DNA from: Erythroxylum novogranatense | Lineage: Eukaryota; Streptophyta; Magnoliopsida; Malpighiales; Erythroxylaceae | NCBI GenBank assembly: GCA_029891385.1 | Contig: CM057235.1 | Span: 15,924,001 to 15,988,000, forward strand | Direction: 5' to 3' | Length of the DNA: 64,000 nt | Part shown: piece after piece, positions 35,063 to 47,097 of the stretch | Position numbering within the stretch: the stretch's first letter is position 1 | Layout: every line of letters begins with the position of its first letter | The notes under the pieces: generated by a model | What the model was told of the DNA's origin: nothing | Databases searched by the model: none | What the model saw: only the letters and a program-made list of their open reading frames with translations | Made by a program: the position numbers and the translations under genes

Positions 35063-36141
35063 AAAATCCAAAGCCAATCCTAATTGGTCGTCGGTAGAAT
35101 TTCTAACAATCAAAATAGGGTCTGGGGAAATCTGCCATTTGAGTGCTATATTAAACTCGTAAAACATAAAACTTTCCCAGTTATATGGAGTCCTCTAAAT
35201 TAGTAAAAGATGATATTTAACATATAAAAACGTGAAAATTTAGGTTTTGAGAGATTGAAGGTTTCTAAGTATATGTTAAGAAAATAAACAGCTTAATGTT
35301 AATCCCACTATTTAATGCGATAAATCCAACCAGTGAAATCAAAGCAACTGCACTTATCTTTCAAACCACACCTTTGAATTAATCGAGTACAATCGTCAAG
35401 TAACAACAGGAACTTGTGAGCTACTTTCAATTATGCATTGCTTCAAAGATATTTTTTTAACTAAATAGTCAAAATATGTCTCTATAAATGATAAGAGCTG
35501 CAAATTTTTGCCTACAAGTTTTAATTCAACTTTTATTTAACTCTTTTAAAAATAATAATGTTTTCTTTAAACTAAACTTGGAATGTTATAAATGGTATAA
35601 AACATCAATATCTTATTTTATCCATGGAGGAGATGATTTTAAATTAGAATGAATTCTTTAAAGGAGATTATTTTAAATTATATTACATTTTAGAAAAGAT
35701 TAGGAATAAAATGATTATAAATTTGATTAAAACCCTATTAAAATTGAATTCTTATAGTTATAGAAGATTTGAGACAAGAAAATTGAGATGTCTCGTGAAA
35801 AGTAGTAGTAGATGAAAATAAAGACAAAATGTTGAGAGAAGAAACAAAAATGTCTCATATTAAAGTTAAAAAAGGTTGAAAATAGCTCATATATCTTTAA
35901 CTCACAACTCATATGATGTTTGTAGTTAATTCTTGTTCACGTTAATAGTTTATAATTGTCTAATGACATCTAAGAACTTAATAATTTACCAAAGTAATTT
36001 TACAAATACTAACTGATGCTAAATGCAACTAATTTTCAATATAATAAAATTCATGATTATTCGATCTAGTTAAAGTTAATCATAATATTACAACAAAATA
36101 TGCAAGGAAAAAGAGAAGAGGTACAAAATAAAGTATACTAT
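35063..36141. other. AT-rich intergenic DNA
   Basis: No gene or repeat signature seen. Confidence 0.6.
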
Positions 36142-36349
36142 TATTGATAAGTTCTTAATTGATTACTTATTTATTCCATGATTTTTAGTATTTGATGCTT
36201 ATTTTGTAATTAAGATATTCACTTTAGTTTATATTTTGATTTAGGTATTGATAAGTTCTTAATTGATTACTTATTTATTCCATGATTTTTAGTATTTGAT
36301 GCTTATTTTGTAATTAAGATATTCACTTTAGTTTATATTTTGATTTAGG
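36142..36349 (+). repeat. Perfect 104-bp tandem duplication
   Basis: 36142-36245 and 36246-36349 are identical by eye, each starting TATTGATAAGTTCTTAATTG and ending TTGATTTAGG. The unit is the start of a Tat/Athila-like LTR, related to the start of copy 3 at 28126. Confidence 0.9.
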
Positions 36350-37460
36350 TAGCAAAAGGAAGCAAAATGAACTTAATTTCGTATTTTTGAATAGTTTAGC
36401 TATTGTTTGGTTTTATAGCTTTATCTTTTTCATGCAAAGTTTGTTTGAGGAGATTCAAGATACTATAGAAAGCCTAAAAAGAGAGCTACAGCTTTAATGC
36501 TTTGATTTTCCATAATCTGAAAGTATCAAGGTCGAAATCTCGCCTAAAGCTACTACTATTACAAATTTCTATATTAAACAAATCTACTTTATTTAGTAGT
36601 CTTATTTTATTTTATTTACTTCTATATTTTATTAACTTTTGATAAGATTATTTTAAGACTTTTATTTTTAAGTTTTAGCAAAATATAGGTAATTTAAACC
36701 TCTTATTGCCTTATTAAGAGGCAACAAAACAATCAAATTTTCACTTTATTTCTCTCGGTTAGATGTGTGAATTTAAGAACTACAAAAGACTAGATCTATT
36801 ACGTCTAATTCAAAGGGATGTTGAACCATAAACCGTTTATACATGATTACAATAATGTCATTCATTATTCTCTTACAAAATTGATTATTTTATTCTAAGA
36901 CTAGTATTTATGATTTTGTTTGTTTGGTTTATTTTAGGCCTACTATCTTATTCATAGTTAAATTTATTGCTAGAATTAGGTCTTTAATACGTAATTATTA
37001 TTGTTCTTGATTCATATGTAACAAACTCAAAATTGTGCATCAATAAGGGTGACGTAAACTTAAGTTAAATAATTGAAATTTCTATAATTATTGTTTATGC
37101 CAACATAATTTTCTAATTCTTAATGTCATTATTGCATTAAATTTAGAGAAATTATTCTAGATTTTCTAATTGTTAAATATAATCAAAGAGCTTGTTTGTG
37201 TTAAACCCAATTCACGAAAATTGAGATTAATATAAATTAAGTAAATTTCATTAAACCAATGATTCAAAGGGATTATAAGAAACCAAGGAGCTAAAAGCGA
37301 GAATAGTTATTCATAGCTTTACTAATGAATACAATTTAAAAACTCATGCTTAAGCATTGAAACTTTGCATGTGAAAGGTAAAACTCAAAAACTCCTATCT
37401 TTCAATTCTTCCACCTGTAGAGATTGAAATTATTAGAAACAATATTTTTATCAATTTCAT
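36350..37460 (+). mobile_element. Tat/Athila-like LTR, copy 4 (remainder)
   Basis: Non-coding. It carries the series of blocks seen in such LTRs, for example TTTATTCTAAGACTAGTATT near 36890 and GTTTGGTTTATTTTAGG. The right end is unclear. Confidence 0.45.
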
Positions 37461-37479
37461 TGACAAAGTAGTAGCTTAT

Positions 37480-37990
37480 ATTAAGCTCCATCAAATGGCC
37501 ATGTATGTATTACAATTAAGAAGTATTTTCTATACCAAAAGTTGCTCCCTTTTGGACAATAACAGTTCTTTCAGTACTAGATCTCTTTTCTTAGATTGGT
37601 AATAGAAAATTCAGGTGTTTCGTTCTTTCTAGAGAGAATAAATGGTGTTCCCTAAGTATATCTTATAGATTGTATGATCTACATTGCCAAAATAAGAAGG
37701 ATGATAGAAACACAACACTTTCTCTTCTAAGTTGATAGAGGGGATGGGAAGTTACCAATTTGCAGCATGTCATTCTAGATGAAGCTAGTATAAAAGCATT
37801 GAAAAAAGAGATGATCAATGGTTTCTTTCTCTAATATGAACATAGGGAAAATGCTTGATATTGTTAAAAATCTTATGATCCTATTAGTAGTAGGAAGTTT
37901 CCTTCTAGCAAGCCATAGACTAGTATAAGCTCTATAAAACAAAGGAATTCAAAAAGTCCTAAACTAATCCTCTATAACAACATCAAAAAA
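37480..37990 (-). pseudogene. LINE 3' fragment (zinc-binding tail of the reverse transcriptase ORF)
   Basis: On the minus strand, near 37840-37780, KETIDHLFFQCFYTSFIW matches the C-terminal zf-RVT signature (E..DHLFF.C) of plant L1 elements. Flanking sequence is decayed with stops. It is the opposite end of a LINE from the one at 26850 and on the other strand, so it is a separate insertion. Confidence 0.6.
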
Positions 37991-38021
37991 TTGTTAAGCA
38001 AGTTTTACCTCTAATAAAATT

Positions 38022-38160
38022 CTTAATATGTGCAAGTATACAGATCGTAAACTTTTAGTCTTAAAGATGTTGATCCCAGGAGGAAATAATTAAAACTAAG
38101 TGAACCTAACTTTGTCTAAGGCATCAGGATAGGAATTGAATGAAAATAAAATATAAGAAA
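38022..38160 (-). mobile_element. Tat/Athila-like LTR, copy 5, left piece
   Basis: TGTGCAAGTATACAGATCGT followed by TTGATCCCAGGAGG is, on the minus strand, the typical end of Tat/Athila LTRs (sequence around CGAT..GTATACTTGCA). It is interrupted at 38160 by the solo gypsy LTR and continues at 42857. Confidence 0.5.
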
Positions 38161-39628
38161 TGTAACATCTCATCGCTGATGAGAAGGGTAAATTGGTCAT
38201 TTGAGACGGGTTAGGAGTGTGGAAACATATCTCGACATAATAGATGAATGACATTTTTTGCACATGCACATGATTGTATATGCATCTATGACATTTTCCG
38301 GCATATGTGTTTATTGTGAAAAATATGTTGTTGTGCTTGAAAATTAAATTGGAGTGGAGTTTTGTGTGCTTTATATTATTAGGGCATTTATTTTTCTAGA
38401 AATTTTTCAGGATACCCTTCCGGACCGGAAAAATTAACAAGTGACAGACTGATTTGATTTCCGGTACCTAAAATGGCTGCCCAATGGTACTGAAAATGTA
38501 GATACATGATTTTAGGATTTATTACTTTGAGCCATTGGAATTTGGGGAGAAATTGGACTAAAAATTGAATTGAAATTGGAAAGACCCTTAAGATTGTTTT
38601 ATATTAAGACAAGTGGTAAGTGACACATGCCACTTGCCTACTTAATCTTAAGCTTAATGATATATATATACATATATACTAACCTATCTTTTGGCAAGCC
38701 ACTCACGACTTTTTTCTTTGAAAGGTGATTTAAAGTGCTTCCTTCTTCTCCTACGTAGGTTCCCTCTTCTCCTCTTCTTCGTGGATCTTCTTCTTCCTTG
38801 CTTCTTTTGTAATTTTTGCTCATCTTTCCTACCTTCCTTTACTTGGCTTTCTCTTCTTTTTAGTTCACTTAAAAGGCTAACATTAAACCTCACCCTCTTG
38901 AGAAGATGATGATCGTATATGGTGAGTGAGAGTTAGGAAATTTGAGATAAGTTGAAAGATTGGAAGATTTGAAGCTTAATTAGGTAAGCTTTGAGTTTTA
39001 TGTCTTGTTTTGTTGTTAATTGCATTTATTGTGATGTCTTGTGTATTAATTTCATGAAGCTTGTGGTAGGATTGTACGGGCATAAGTCATGTTTATGTGA
39101 GGATGAATGATGTTGGATATGTGTAGTGTGTGAATTAAATGGTTTTGGATTGGTTTTGATGTTAGTATGAGGTTAGATGAGTGGTAGATTAAAGAAGGAA
39201 AAAGTGTGTGTGTGTGTGCTGCCAATTTGTGACTAATTATTCAAGTGAATGACTTGATGAATTTGTGGCTGATTTCTTGGCTAAATGGTATGCTTATTAA
39301 TGTAGTAATGATGTTGGAATGAAAGGAATTGTGTTAGGTAGGAAATCTGGAAAATTCACCTTGTGTATGTTTCAATTTTTTGGTCATAACTTTTGATATG
39401 GTTGTGTTATTGAGTTGAGGTTTAGCTTAAATTAAACTTGAGAAGTTTGGCTAGAATTTATATGAAGGAGGTTCTGTCCAATTGTGGCTTGAAAGGTTTT
39501 AAATTTTTCTTTGAAAGTAACATATGTGTGCAGGGTGAACAGTGGTGCTTTTACCATTGACTGATTTGTGACCTGAACTTTGGGAAACTTTTTTTAGGCT
39601 AAAGTAGACAGATTTTGTGAAATTGGTA

Positions 39629-40900
39629 TTCATGGAAATTGAAAGATTTCTTGTTAGCTTTTCATTGCCACTAAGTATGTTATTTTTTTATTTTTAGGTT
39701 GGAAGATATGGCTGATTAACTTTCAGATGGTAATTTGTGTATTAATGTGTTCTAGTATGTGTAATGTTTCTAAGTATGGATTTTGGTGATTTCTGGGTTC
39801 TGGTGCAAATTTTGGACTGTTATGATTGGAATTAGCTCAAGTGATCTTATGGAAGGTTGTAGAGTAATGTTTTAGCTTTGTAATGAGGTATAATATGAGA
39901 ATTTTGGATGAAGGGATTGTAAGTTATGAATTTGTAAAGTTTGGATATGGTTTAGGTTCTATGCTGATTTAATACCCTATAATAGGGCAGCCACAATAAT
40001 GGGAGCATTTGACCTAGTTAGAGATGGAATTTGGTTCTAAGTCCTTCATGAGAATTTTATCATGTTTTCTGATATGTTTATTTATATAGAGTATGTAATT
40101 TTTCGAGAATGGGATAGGAAGTTATGCTTTTTGAAAGATTGTGTTACTATTGAGAATGACTTATATAGGCAAAAACTTTGATTGAGAATTTGATTTGTTT
40201 AGAGATTGAATTTGCTTCCAAGTTATTTATGAAACTTGTAGAACATGTTTTGATCTTTCTTTTTACTTATAGCTTGGAATTTTTGGCATAAGGAATGGAA
40301 AGATAGGATTTTAGTAGAGTGCGATTCGCTCATATGGTAGTTTTACTGTTTCATTAGGCAGAAACTTTGTTTGTATTTTTGACCCTCTTAGAGATTGAAT
40401 TGGATTGGGGGGTCTTCTTGAAGATTGTAGCACATGTTTAAAGCTTTATAATGGTGTATAATGTCCTTATTTGGAGTTAGGAGTAAAAACTTATAAGGGT
40501 TGGACCTAGTTCAGTTACTGTTCATATGGTAAATTTGGGCAGAATCTTTAGAAGGGTTTCTCACCCCTTTAGAGCCTTCATTGATTTTTGCATCCTTCAT
40601 AGAAGATGTAGATTATCTTTTACCCTTTTCATTGAGATAAAATATGCAATTTTAGGGATTTGGAGTAAGAAGTTATGAGAATTGGAAGAACACAGTTACT
40701 GTTCATATGGTCATTTTATGGGCAGTAACTTTGAAGTAGTTTTTGACACCCTTAGAGGTGAGATTGGTTTTTGAGCTCTTCATGGAACTTGTAGGATTTC
40801 TTGTGATCTTTCCAATGAGACCTCATTTGTGATCTTTGTACTTTTGTGTGAAAAATTAGGTGTTGAGGAAGGAAGTGAAGGAATCTTTGAATTTCCTTAA
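39629..40900 (+). repeat. Degenerate tandem units of about 180 bp inside the solo LTR
   Basis: The phrase TTCATGGAACTTGTAG and its variants recur near 39629, 39846, 40046, 40227, 40413, 40595 and 40779. Each is followed about 40 bases on by a TTTCATTGA.ATAAA-like block and then AATTTT.GG and a GTTATG. The last five steps are 181-186 bases. Confidence 0.75.
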
Positions 40901-42435
40901 ATTTATTAGTCTTATTATTAGTTTTATTTATCAATGGTATTATTTTCCTTTGTGCATAACTGTTTCGTCCGACCTCCGATCGACTCGATTTTTAAGGCAT
41001 CGGATTCGTGTAATATTTAATTTAATTCATATGTGAAATTGGAAATTTTTAGAGATGAAATTGATGGGGCTTGATTAGGTCAAAGTGAGGGGACCGAGTA
41101 GTGATTTTTCTGCTCCGTGTTTTATCGAGAAGTGGACCTATAGAGGTCCGAATTGAGTGATTTTGGTGTCTGTGAGTTTCTAATTTTTCGAGGAAAATAA
41201 TGTGATGAGAATTTTTTAGAATAATGCTGGGAATGTCATGAACATGCATTGTACATATTTTAATTACTACATGTGCATTATTAAATATGTCTAATTGTAC
41301 ATTTAGTAATGTTTGAATATTTTGACTATTATAGAGTCGCAGTTGGAACGTCATCCCACAGACGTTGCCGAGACTTCCAGGAATTAGCTCGGAAGCTATT
41401 AGTGAGTGACCTAGACGGTTCCTCAATTATTATATGTTATAATTCTGTGTTTATACTTCTATGGAGAATAATGGTGGGAATTGTGTTCTGATTATAGATT
41501 CTGGACAGAAGGTCCAATGTATCGGGAGATTATGACATAGAAGTGCAAATTGTTTGAGTATTTGGAACCTCCGTGTTTGAAATGTGAATAAATGTGATTG
41601 TGAACTATTTGTTTGAATGTGATAATTTGGGATTGATTGTGATAGTGACACTGCATAATTGCGACATATGCATTTCATGCATGAGTGCATAATTCAGTTA
41701 ATAATAGTTGTGACCAGAGCAGCTACCGAGAGCTTAAAACTCAACGTATATGGGCCTCGAGCTCACAGGGATTCAAAGCCTTAGGCTCAACAATTAATGC
41801 GCCCTTATTAAGATAGTTTAGGCGCTCGGTCACAACAACGTAATAAATTGGCAAAGTGTCACATATGCATTTCATATGCATCTGATTGAATCTTATTGAT
41901 TGAGTGAAAGGGAAAACGCCTTATATTTGTGTGATATCAATCATGTGGTACTTTTGAATGGAAAATTATGACATAACTGTGATGTGTTTGATACGGGTCG
42001 GACTACGGTCCGAGAATATGTGAAAGTGAGTGGAAGTGATTGCTGCATTACATGGCGTGAGTGCATGACACATAACGACTGTTATGACCAGAGTCGCCAC
42101 CGACCAGAGCTTTAAGCTCAACGAGTGAAAATGAGCTTCGAGTTCATAAGTGATTTAGAACCTCAGGCTCAATGTTTAGTGAGCCCTGTATCCACCAATG
42201 GATAAGGGACATTTATTGATGAGCCCTACAAGGGACAGTTATTAATGAGCCCTACAAGGAACAGTTTAGGCACTCGGTCACAGCAAAGTAATAAATGAAA
42301 AGTGAGTCTCATATGTATATATCAAATAGGAAAATATGAATGTGGACTTCTGTAAATGTGTGAATGTGAAATTTTGGTGAATGTGTTTTATGAGATAATG
42401 TTAGATATATACAAATTGTGTTATGTGACTGAGTG

Positions 42436-42452
42436 AACCATCGATGATGGTT
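42436..42452 (+). other. Conserved LTR stem-loop, copy 4
   Basis: Same 17 bases as at 10616, with flanking arms GAGTG/AACTC pairing but for one base. Confidence 0.8.
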
Positions 42453-42856
42453 AACTCACTGAATTCGCAAAACTCACCCAAAATTTACAATTATTTTTTA
42501 GGACTCAGAAGAATACCCCGTTAGGTAACGTGCCTATAATGAGAGAAGAAGTCCGGATCAATTCGCGTCTATATTAGTGTCTCATAAAATTGTATTTCTT
42601 TTGAAGTTTTGTACAATCGTTTTGTAAAGTCAACGGACTGAAATAAAGTGTATTTATAATAAGGACCCCTGTGGTCAATATATTTATCGGTGATCGTATA
42701 TATATGAATTGCTTCCTGTATAACGTCTATTTGTATAAAAAAAATTATACTGAGTTTACATTGAGTGATGTAGCACGCCACCCTCGCAGGGCACAGACTT
42801 GGATATCACCATCGATGTCGGGTTCGGGTTATGCGGGAGTGGGGTGTTATAAGAAA

Positions 42857-44000
42857 TTTAAAACAATTAAATGAAACTAAGCAAATAATCAAATAAAAAA
42901 TGAGCCACCACAAATATGTGAGGAAAATAAAGGATGAAGCTGAGGATCTATTCTATCGTTATTTTGTTCCTTTAACCCCTATTGATTCAATTATGTGTTG
43001 GTTCTAAATCTTCTAAGGGATTATCTACTCTTTCTCAAGACCTAATCAGTTAACCCTAATTGAATATGAAAATTTCATAATTGCAATCTCTCAATTCACA
43101 ACTCTTTTTTGAACGTTTTCAATTAGTTTTGATGTGAGTTATTGAATAATTAAGTTCTCACACAAGATCTCTCTTCGAATGATGGTTGATTTGTTAATCA
43201 TATGACATATTAATCTACTAACTCTCATTTTTCAAATTAATAGGATTACTTTTGACTCACTCTCTCAATGTATTGCCAAAGTATAAATTGCACCATTAAA
43301 AAATCATAGAAATTGTATTAAATCAATGAAAATCAAAGTTACAAAATAATTCAAGAACAAAACATAATCTAGAAATTTAGAACATAATAAATGTGAAGAA
43401 CATATAAAAATCTACTTTTACACATCAAGTTTAATCAAAATAACATAAGGAAAGAAAGAAAAACTTGATTCAAAGTTTGATCTGGAAATTTGGAAATCCT
43501 CGACGTCTCCCTCGATCTTCCTTCTTTGATCAGATTTTCAAGATAATGGCTCTCCCATTTTTTAGTGTTTAACTAGGTTTCTTTCTAGGGTTTTCAACCT
43601 TCAATCATTTCCAAAACCCAAAATTCAAAAATAAACGAAAATCTCACGCCTACGAGGTGCCTGACACGATCATGACAAAGGTGTCACAATCATGACTCGA
43701 CCAATTTTCCTTCTATAACAACCATGACATAGATGTCACAATTGTGACACTAGGGAGGAATCTTCTGTCACAACTGTGACACTCATCTTACGATCGTGAC
43801 CATGCCTTTTAGCCTAAGCATGTTCCAACTCACTTCGATCTTCATTTATCTAGGTTTATTCACTAACAGACACATCAAAACACCTCAAGAACATAAAATT
43901 AAGGTCCAATATCATGCTCTAAACCATATAACACTTAAAACACAACTAAACAATCATATTAACATAATTCTAAGTCTAAACATGCGATAATCATCTAATC
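42857..44000 (-). mobile_element. Tat/Athila-like LTR, copy 5, right piece
   Basis: Resumes the repeat interrupted at 38160 and parallels copy 1 (blocks around 23880-24480). Near 43660-43806 it contains a cluster of GTCACAA.TGTGAC-type palindromes. Non-coding. The right edge is uncertain. Confidence 0.45.
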
Positions 44001-45427
44001 AACAACTTTAAACACACCAAAACACCTACCAAAACATAATATAAACAACTATCATTATTTAAAATTTTAAATCATTATTTCATTTAATATATATGACTAT
44101 ATCACATAAATTCATTAGTAACATAATAAAATATAATTATTATCCTTATATGAATTGTTATTCTATCCATTACATCATATGTATGAACTTAACAATTCAA
44201 TGCCATCATCATTCTTTCATCAAAGATTGATTTGGTTGTTCTTCAATTTGACGAGTTTCACAAGTTTCATACGATTCATAATCAGAAGGATATAAATATC
44301 CTTATATGTAACTTGATGAATCTTGTTATATTGATCTAACCTATACATCGTCAAAGGATAGTCTCGATTATCCAACTTTTTATTCTTGTCACTTATGTTA
44401 AACATAAGTTTCCTTTGATCCAACATATACAAACTATTTGTATGAAATTATATCAACAACTTTCCGAAAGTTTGCCTATAGCAACAAGAGCCTTTAACCT
44501 TATATATATAACTTACATATCGGATCTCCCCATCATAGTCCTAACATAGATCTAGTTCACACTAATTTTTGCCCATTTTCTTGATTGAAATTCAGTTAAT
44601 TAATTCAAATTATTTATTAGGCTACTTTATTATCTTTATTCGGATCAAATTCGATCCATTAAACCGTGAATTTGTTAAAACTGCTAAAATCATAATTAGT
44701 TGTTGTCGAATCTTAAAAAAAATCCAACAAAATTGGCTATTGTTATGATCTGGTTACCAAATAGTTTAGACAGCAATAAGACACATTTAAGCCATATAAA
44801 TATTTATTAATTAAAAAAACAGTTACGAGAAAAATGGTTTATTTTATCTAACTAGTTACGGGGTGACTCTCTCATTTTTGAAGGTTGGTCATAGGTCTAT
44901 ATCTCTATCTTCTCCGTGTGTTTTGAGATATTGCGTTGGTTTGAGTGTGCAATCCTTTCGATGACGTATTTTATCAAATGAAATATTAATTAATGATTAA
45001 CTTTGGTAGTTTATGGTCTTTTTTTTCCTATTACATAAAATGATTGTCACATTGCTGAAGAAAAACTACTCCCAATCAAGTTTGTTCAACAACTAGCTAA
45101 TGTCTTGACGAAAGTTCAGCCCGTAACGCAGATTTTTACTGAAGCTTCATAGTATTTACGTTCTAGCTTGAGGGGTATAAGTTTTATTACCTTTGAATAA
45201 ACTATTTTTAATTAGTTAATCGAAAGCTTTTTTCACTGTTCCAAATATATGCTTTTCAGTAGCATTTTACTTTTGTTTTATAAAAAAGACGCTTACAATT
45301 GAAACCTGAAACGAACTCAGTCACAACTGCAAAATAAAAGCTATTTCACAGACGTCGCAAGTGCCTAACTTGATTGTCCAGCCTATATGATATCATAATG
45401 ACAGACATTAGTACCACCAATTCGTCC
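44001..45427. other. AT-rich DNA downstream of the oxidoreductase exon
   Basis: No coding frame. 44050-44760 reads like a decayed repeat of unknown kind. 45000-45427 should hold the 3' untranslated region and poly(A) site of the minus-strand gene; TTTATT (AATAAA on the minus strand) at about 45182 is a candidate. Confidence 0.45.
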
Positions 45428-46123
45428 TTACTTGTAGGCTTGAACTATGATCTTCCCGGTAGCATGGCCATCCATGCTCTTAGCCCAAGCATCCCCAGCC
45501 TTGCTCAAGGGATAAGTCGAGTCAATCACTGTCTGCAGCTTCTTCTCCTTCACCAGCTTAACAAACTGAGCCAGATCTTCACCTCTGGGAGTTAAAATCA
45601 TGGGCACTATCTGCTTCCTAGAAAAGGTGAGCTTGTTTAGAACGAAAGTCACAAAGGTACTTGGCCCTGGTGTTATATCTATTACCTTTCCATTTTCACT
45701 CAAATTAGGCTCAAAACTAGACCAAGGAATGCCTGTTGCACAGTGGAGTACTGCATCGTACTTTCGTCCGGAAGGACTCTTCAGTGCTGCCCCATCGGGG
45801 CTCTTGTAATCTAGAACTTCATCAGCTCCCAAACTCTTCACAAGCTCTATGTTGCGCGTCCCACAAGTAGCCGTAATATGTGCATTTCCAAGTCGTGCAA
45901 GTTGAACCGCATAGTGACCCACACCACCTGAGGCAGCAGTAATAAGAATGTTCATATGCTCACCGGTACCATCCAAATTCAGGCCAGCACATTGAGTAAG
46001 TGCCTTATAAGCTGTCAGACCCGCAATTGGCAACCCTGCACCTTCAGCTGCTGAAATTTCAGATGGTCTTACAACTGTCAACTTCTCCTTGGCCACCGCA
46101 TATTCAGCTAAACCACCTCCGTC
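45428..46123 (-). CDS. Quinone-oxidoreductase homologue (ceQORH-like, MDR family), C-terminal exon only
   Basis: 231 codons in one clean frame to the TAA at 45428, against about 325-330 in the full protein. The exon opens with GGGLAEYAVAKEKL and contains the NADPH-binding Rossmann turn AASGGVGHYAVQLA, then LGADEVLDYK, ENGKVIDITPGP and the C-terminal SMDGHATGKIIVQ. This is the medium-chain dehydrogenase family without zinc; the closest known relatives are plant chloroplast-envelope quinone-oxidoreductase-like proteins, which reduce long-chain reactive enones with NADPH and reach the envelope without a cleaved transit peptide. An in-frame TAG just upstream and a weak acceptor mark the exon edge. 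The first 95-100 residues are not found in the window. Upstream lies a pile of copia insertions, so the gene is either split by a very long intron or has lost its front. Confidence 0.85.
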   Translation of the reverse strand, partial: DGGGLAEYAVAKEKLTVVRPSEISAAEGAGLPIAGLTAYKALTQCAGLNLDGTGEHMNILITAASGGVGHYAVQLARLGNAHITATCGTRNIELVKSLGADEVLDYKSPDGAALKSPSGRKYDAVLHCATGIPWSSFEPNLSENGKVIDITPGPSTFVTFVLNKLTFSRKQIVPMILTPRGEDLAQFVKLVKEKKLQTVIDSTYPLSKAGDAWAKSMDGHATGKIIVQAYK

Positions 46124-46223
46124 CTATTTTTTAGATTGTTCAATGAAGCTAAATTAAAAGAAAACAACAATTGATGTGTAAACATTCAAATGCACAATCA
46201 TTTTTTTCAGAATATCTAAAAAT

Positions 46224-46677
46224 TGTTGGATATGAGTTCCTTTCACATAGAGGGACACCAAGTTTTCAACGAATACGTCACCGACTTCGGTGTCACATTA
46301 GTTGAAAAATGAAAAAAAGACAACTACATACGCGACGGAGTGCTTATATAAGGTACTCCTTGCTTCATACAAAAATCACAACAAACAAAGACACAGGAAA
46401 ACCAGAGCAATACAATGCTCTGAAGTTGAGAAATATTTTTTTAAAGGATTGATAAGTGACAAAATATTGAGGTTAGTATTTTTAGGTTGAAAAATACCTA
46501 GTGAGTTACTATTTTAGTTTTATTTCTGTATATCTACTATTTGTAATAGTGGAAGAATTATTTTGAGTTTTGTCTGTGGACGTAGCCCATAGTTAAGGTG
46601 AACCACGTTAAATATTTTGTGCTCATTTTGCTTATTTTATTTTTTCTTTTCAAAAAATACACCCACTATACTCTACA
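46224..46677 (+). mobile_element. 5' LTR of the copia element
   Basis: TGTTGGATA...TCTACA, 454 bp. It contains the TATA box CTTATATAAGG at 46343-46353, and GGACGTAGCCCA near 46578. Confidence 0.85.
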
Positions 46678-46679
46678 AG

Positions 46680-46691
46680 TAGTATCAAAGC
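46680..46691 (+). other. Primer-binding site of the copia element
   Basis: TAGTATCAAAGC, two bases after the LTR, is a worn form of TGGTATCAGAGC. Confidence 0.65.
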
Positions 46692-47097
46692 TGTATTTTC
46701 AATGAAGGTATTTTTTGAAAAAAAAGCACGTTATGAAGAAGACAAAATTATAACGAATTTTTTAGCATGATTTGCTCGAAAAGTTGACATAAAACGGTAA
46801 AGGTGGTGAATATCTAAAGTTTTTTTCAAGAAATTTGCAAGGTGACGGCACTTTAGCAATAGTAACTAGATCCCGGGGTATTATTTGCGATACTATTTAC
46901 AAGTTACTATTCACCGAGTCTCACGGTACTATTCCAGTGGGGTCCAATGACACTACTCCAGTGAGTACTATTCACAAGTTACTATTTACCAAATCTGATG
47001 GTAAAATTTAAAAGATATCTTTTTTGCCATATTTTGACGTCCTGATTCTATTTTTGAGGTCGGTTTTCTCAAATTTGGCTTAATTTTGCAAATAGAG

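Larger units (their letters stand above)
38161..42851 (+). mobile_element. Solo LTR of a long-LTR Ty3/gypsy element
   Basis: Starts TGTAACATC, ends GGGGTGTTATA, and is flanked on both sides by AGAAA (38156-38160 and 42852-42856), so it is a complete 4,691-bp LTR left after recombination between the two LTRs. It shares with the LTR at 7458 the start, the CCGGACCGG block (38420), a GTCCGAC.TCCGAT block (40968) and the stem-loop at 42436. It contains a tandem array of units of about 180 bp and no coding sequence. Confidence 0.85.

Noticed and set aside
46094..46096. GTG or Met start for the oxidoreductase at 46096
   Set aside because: Family homology continues upstream through GGGLAEYA to the exon edge at 46123, so this is mid-protein.
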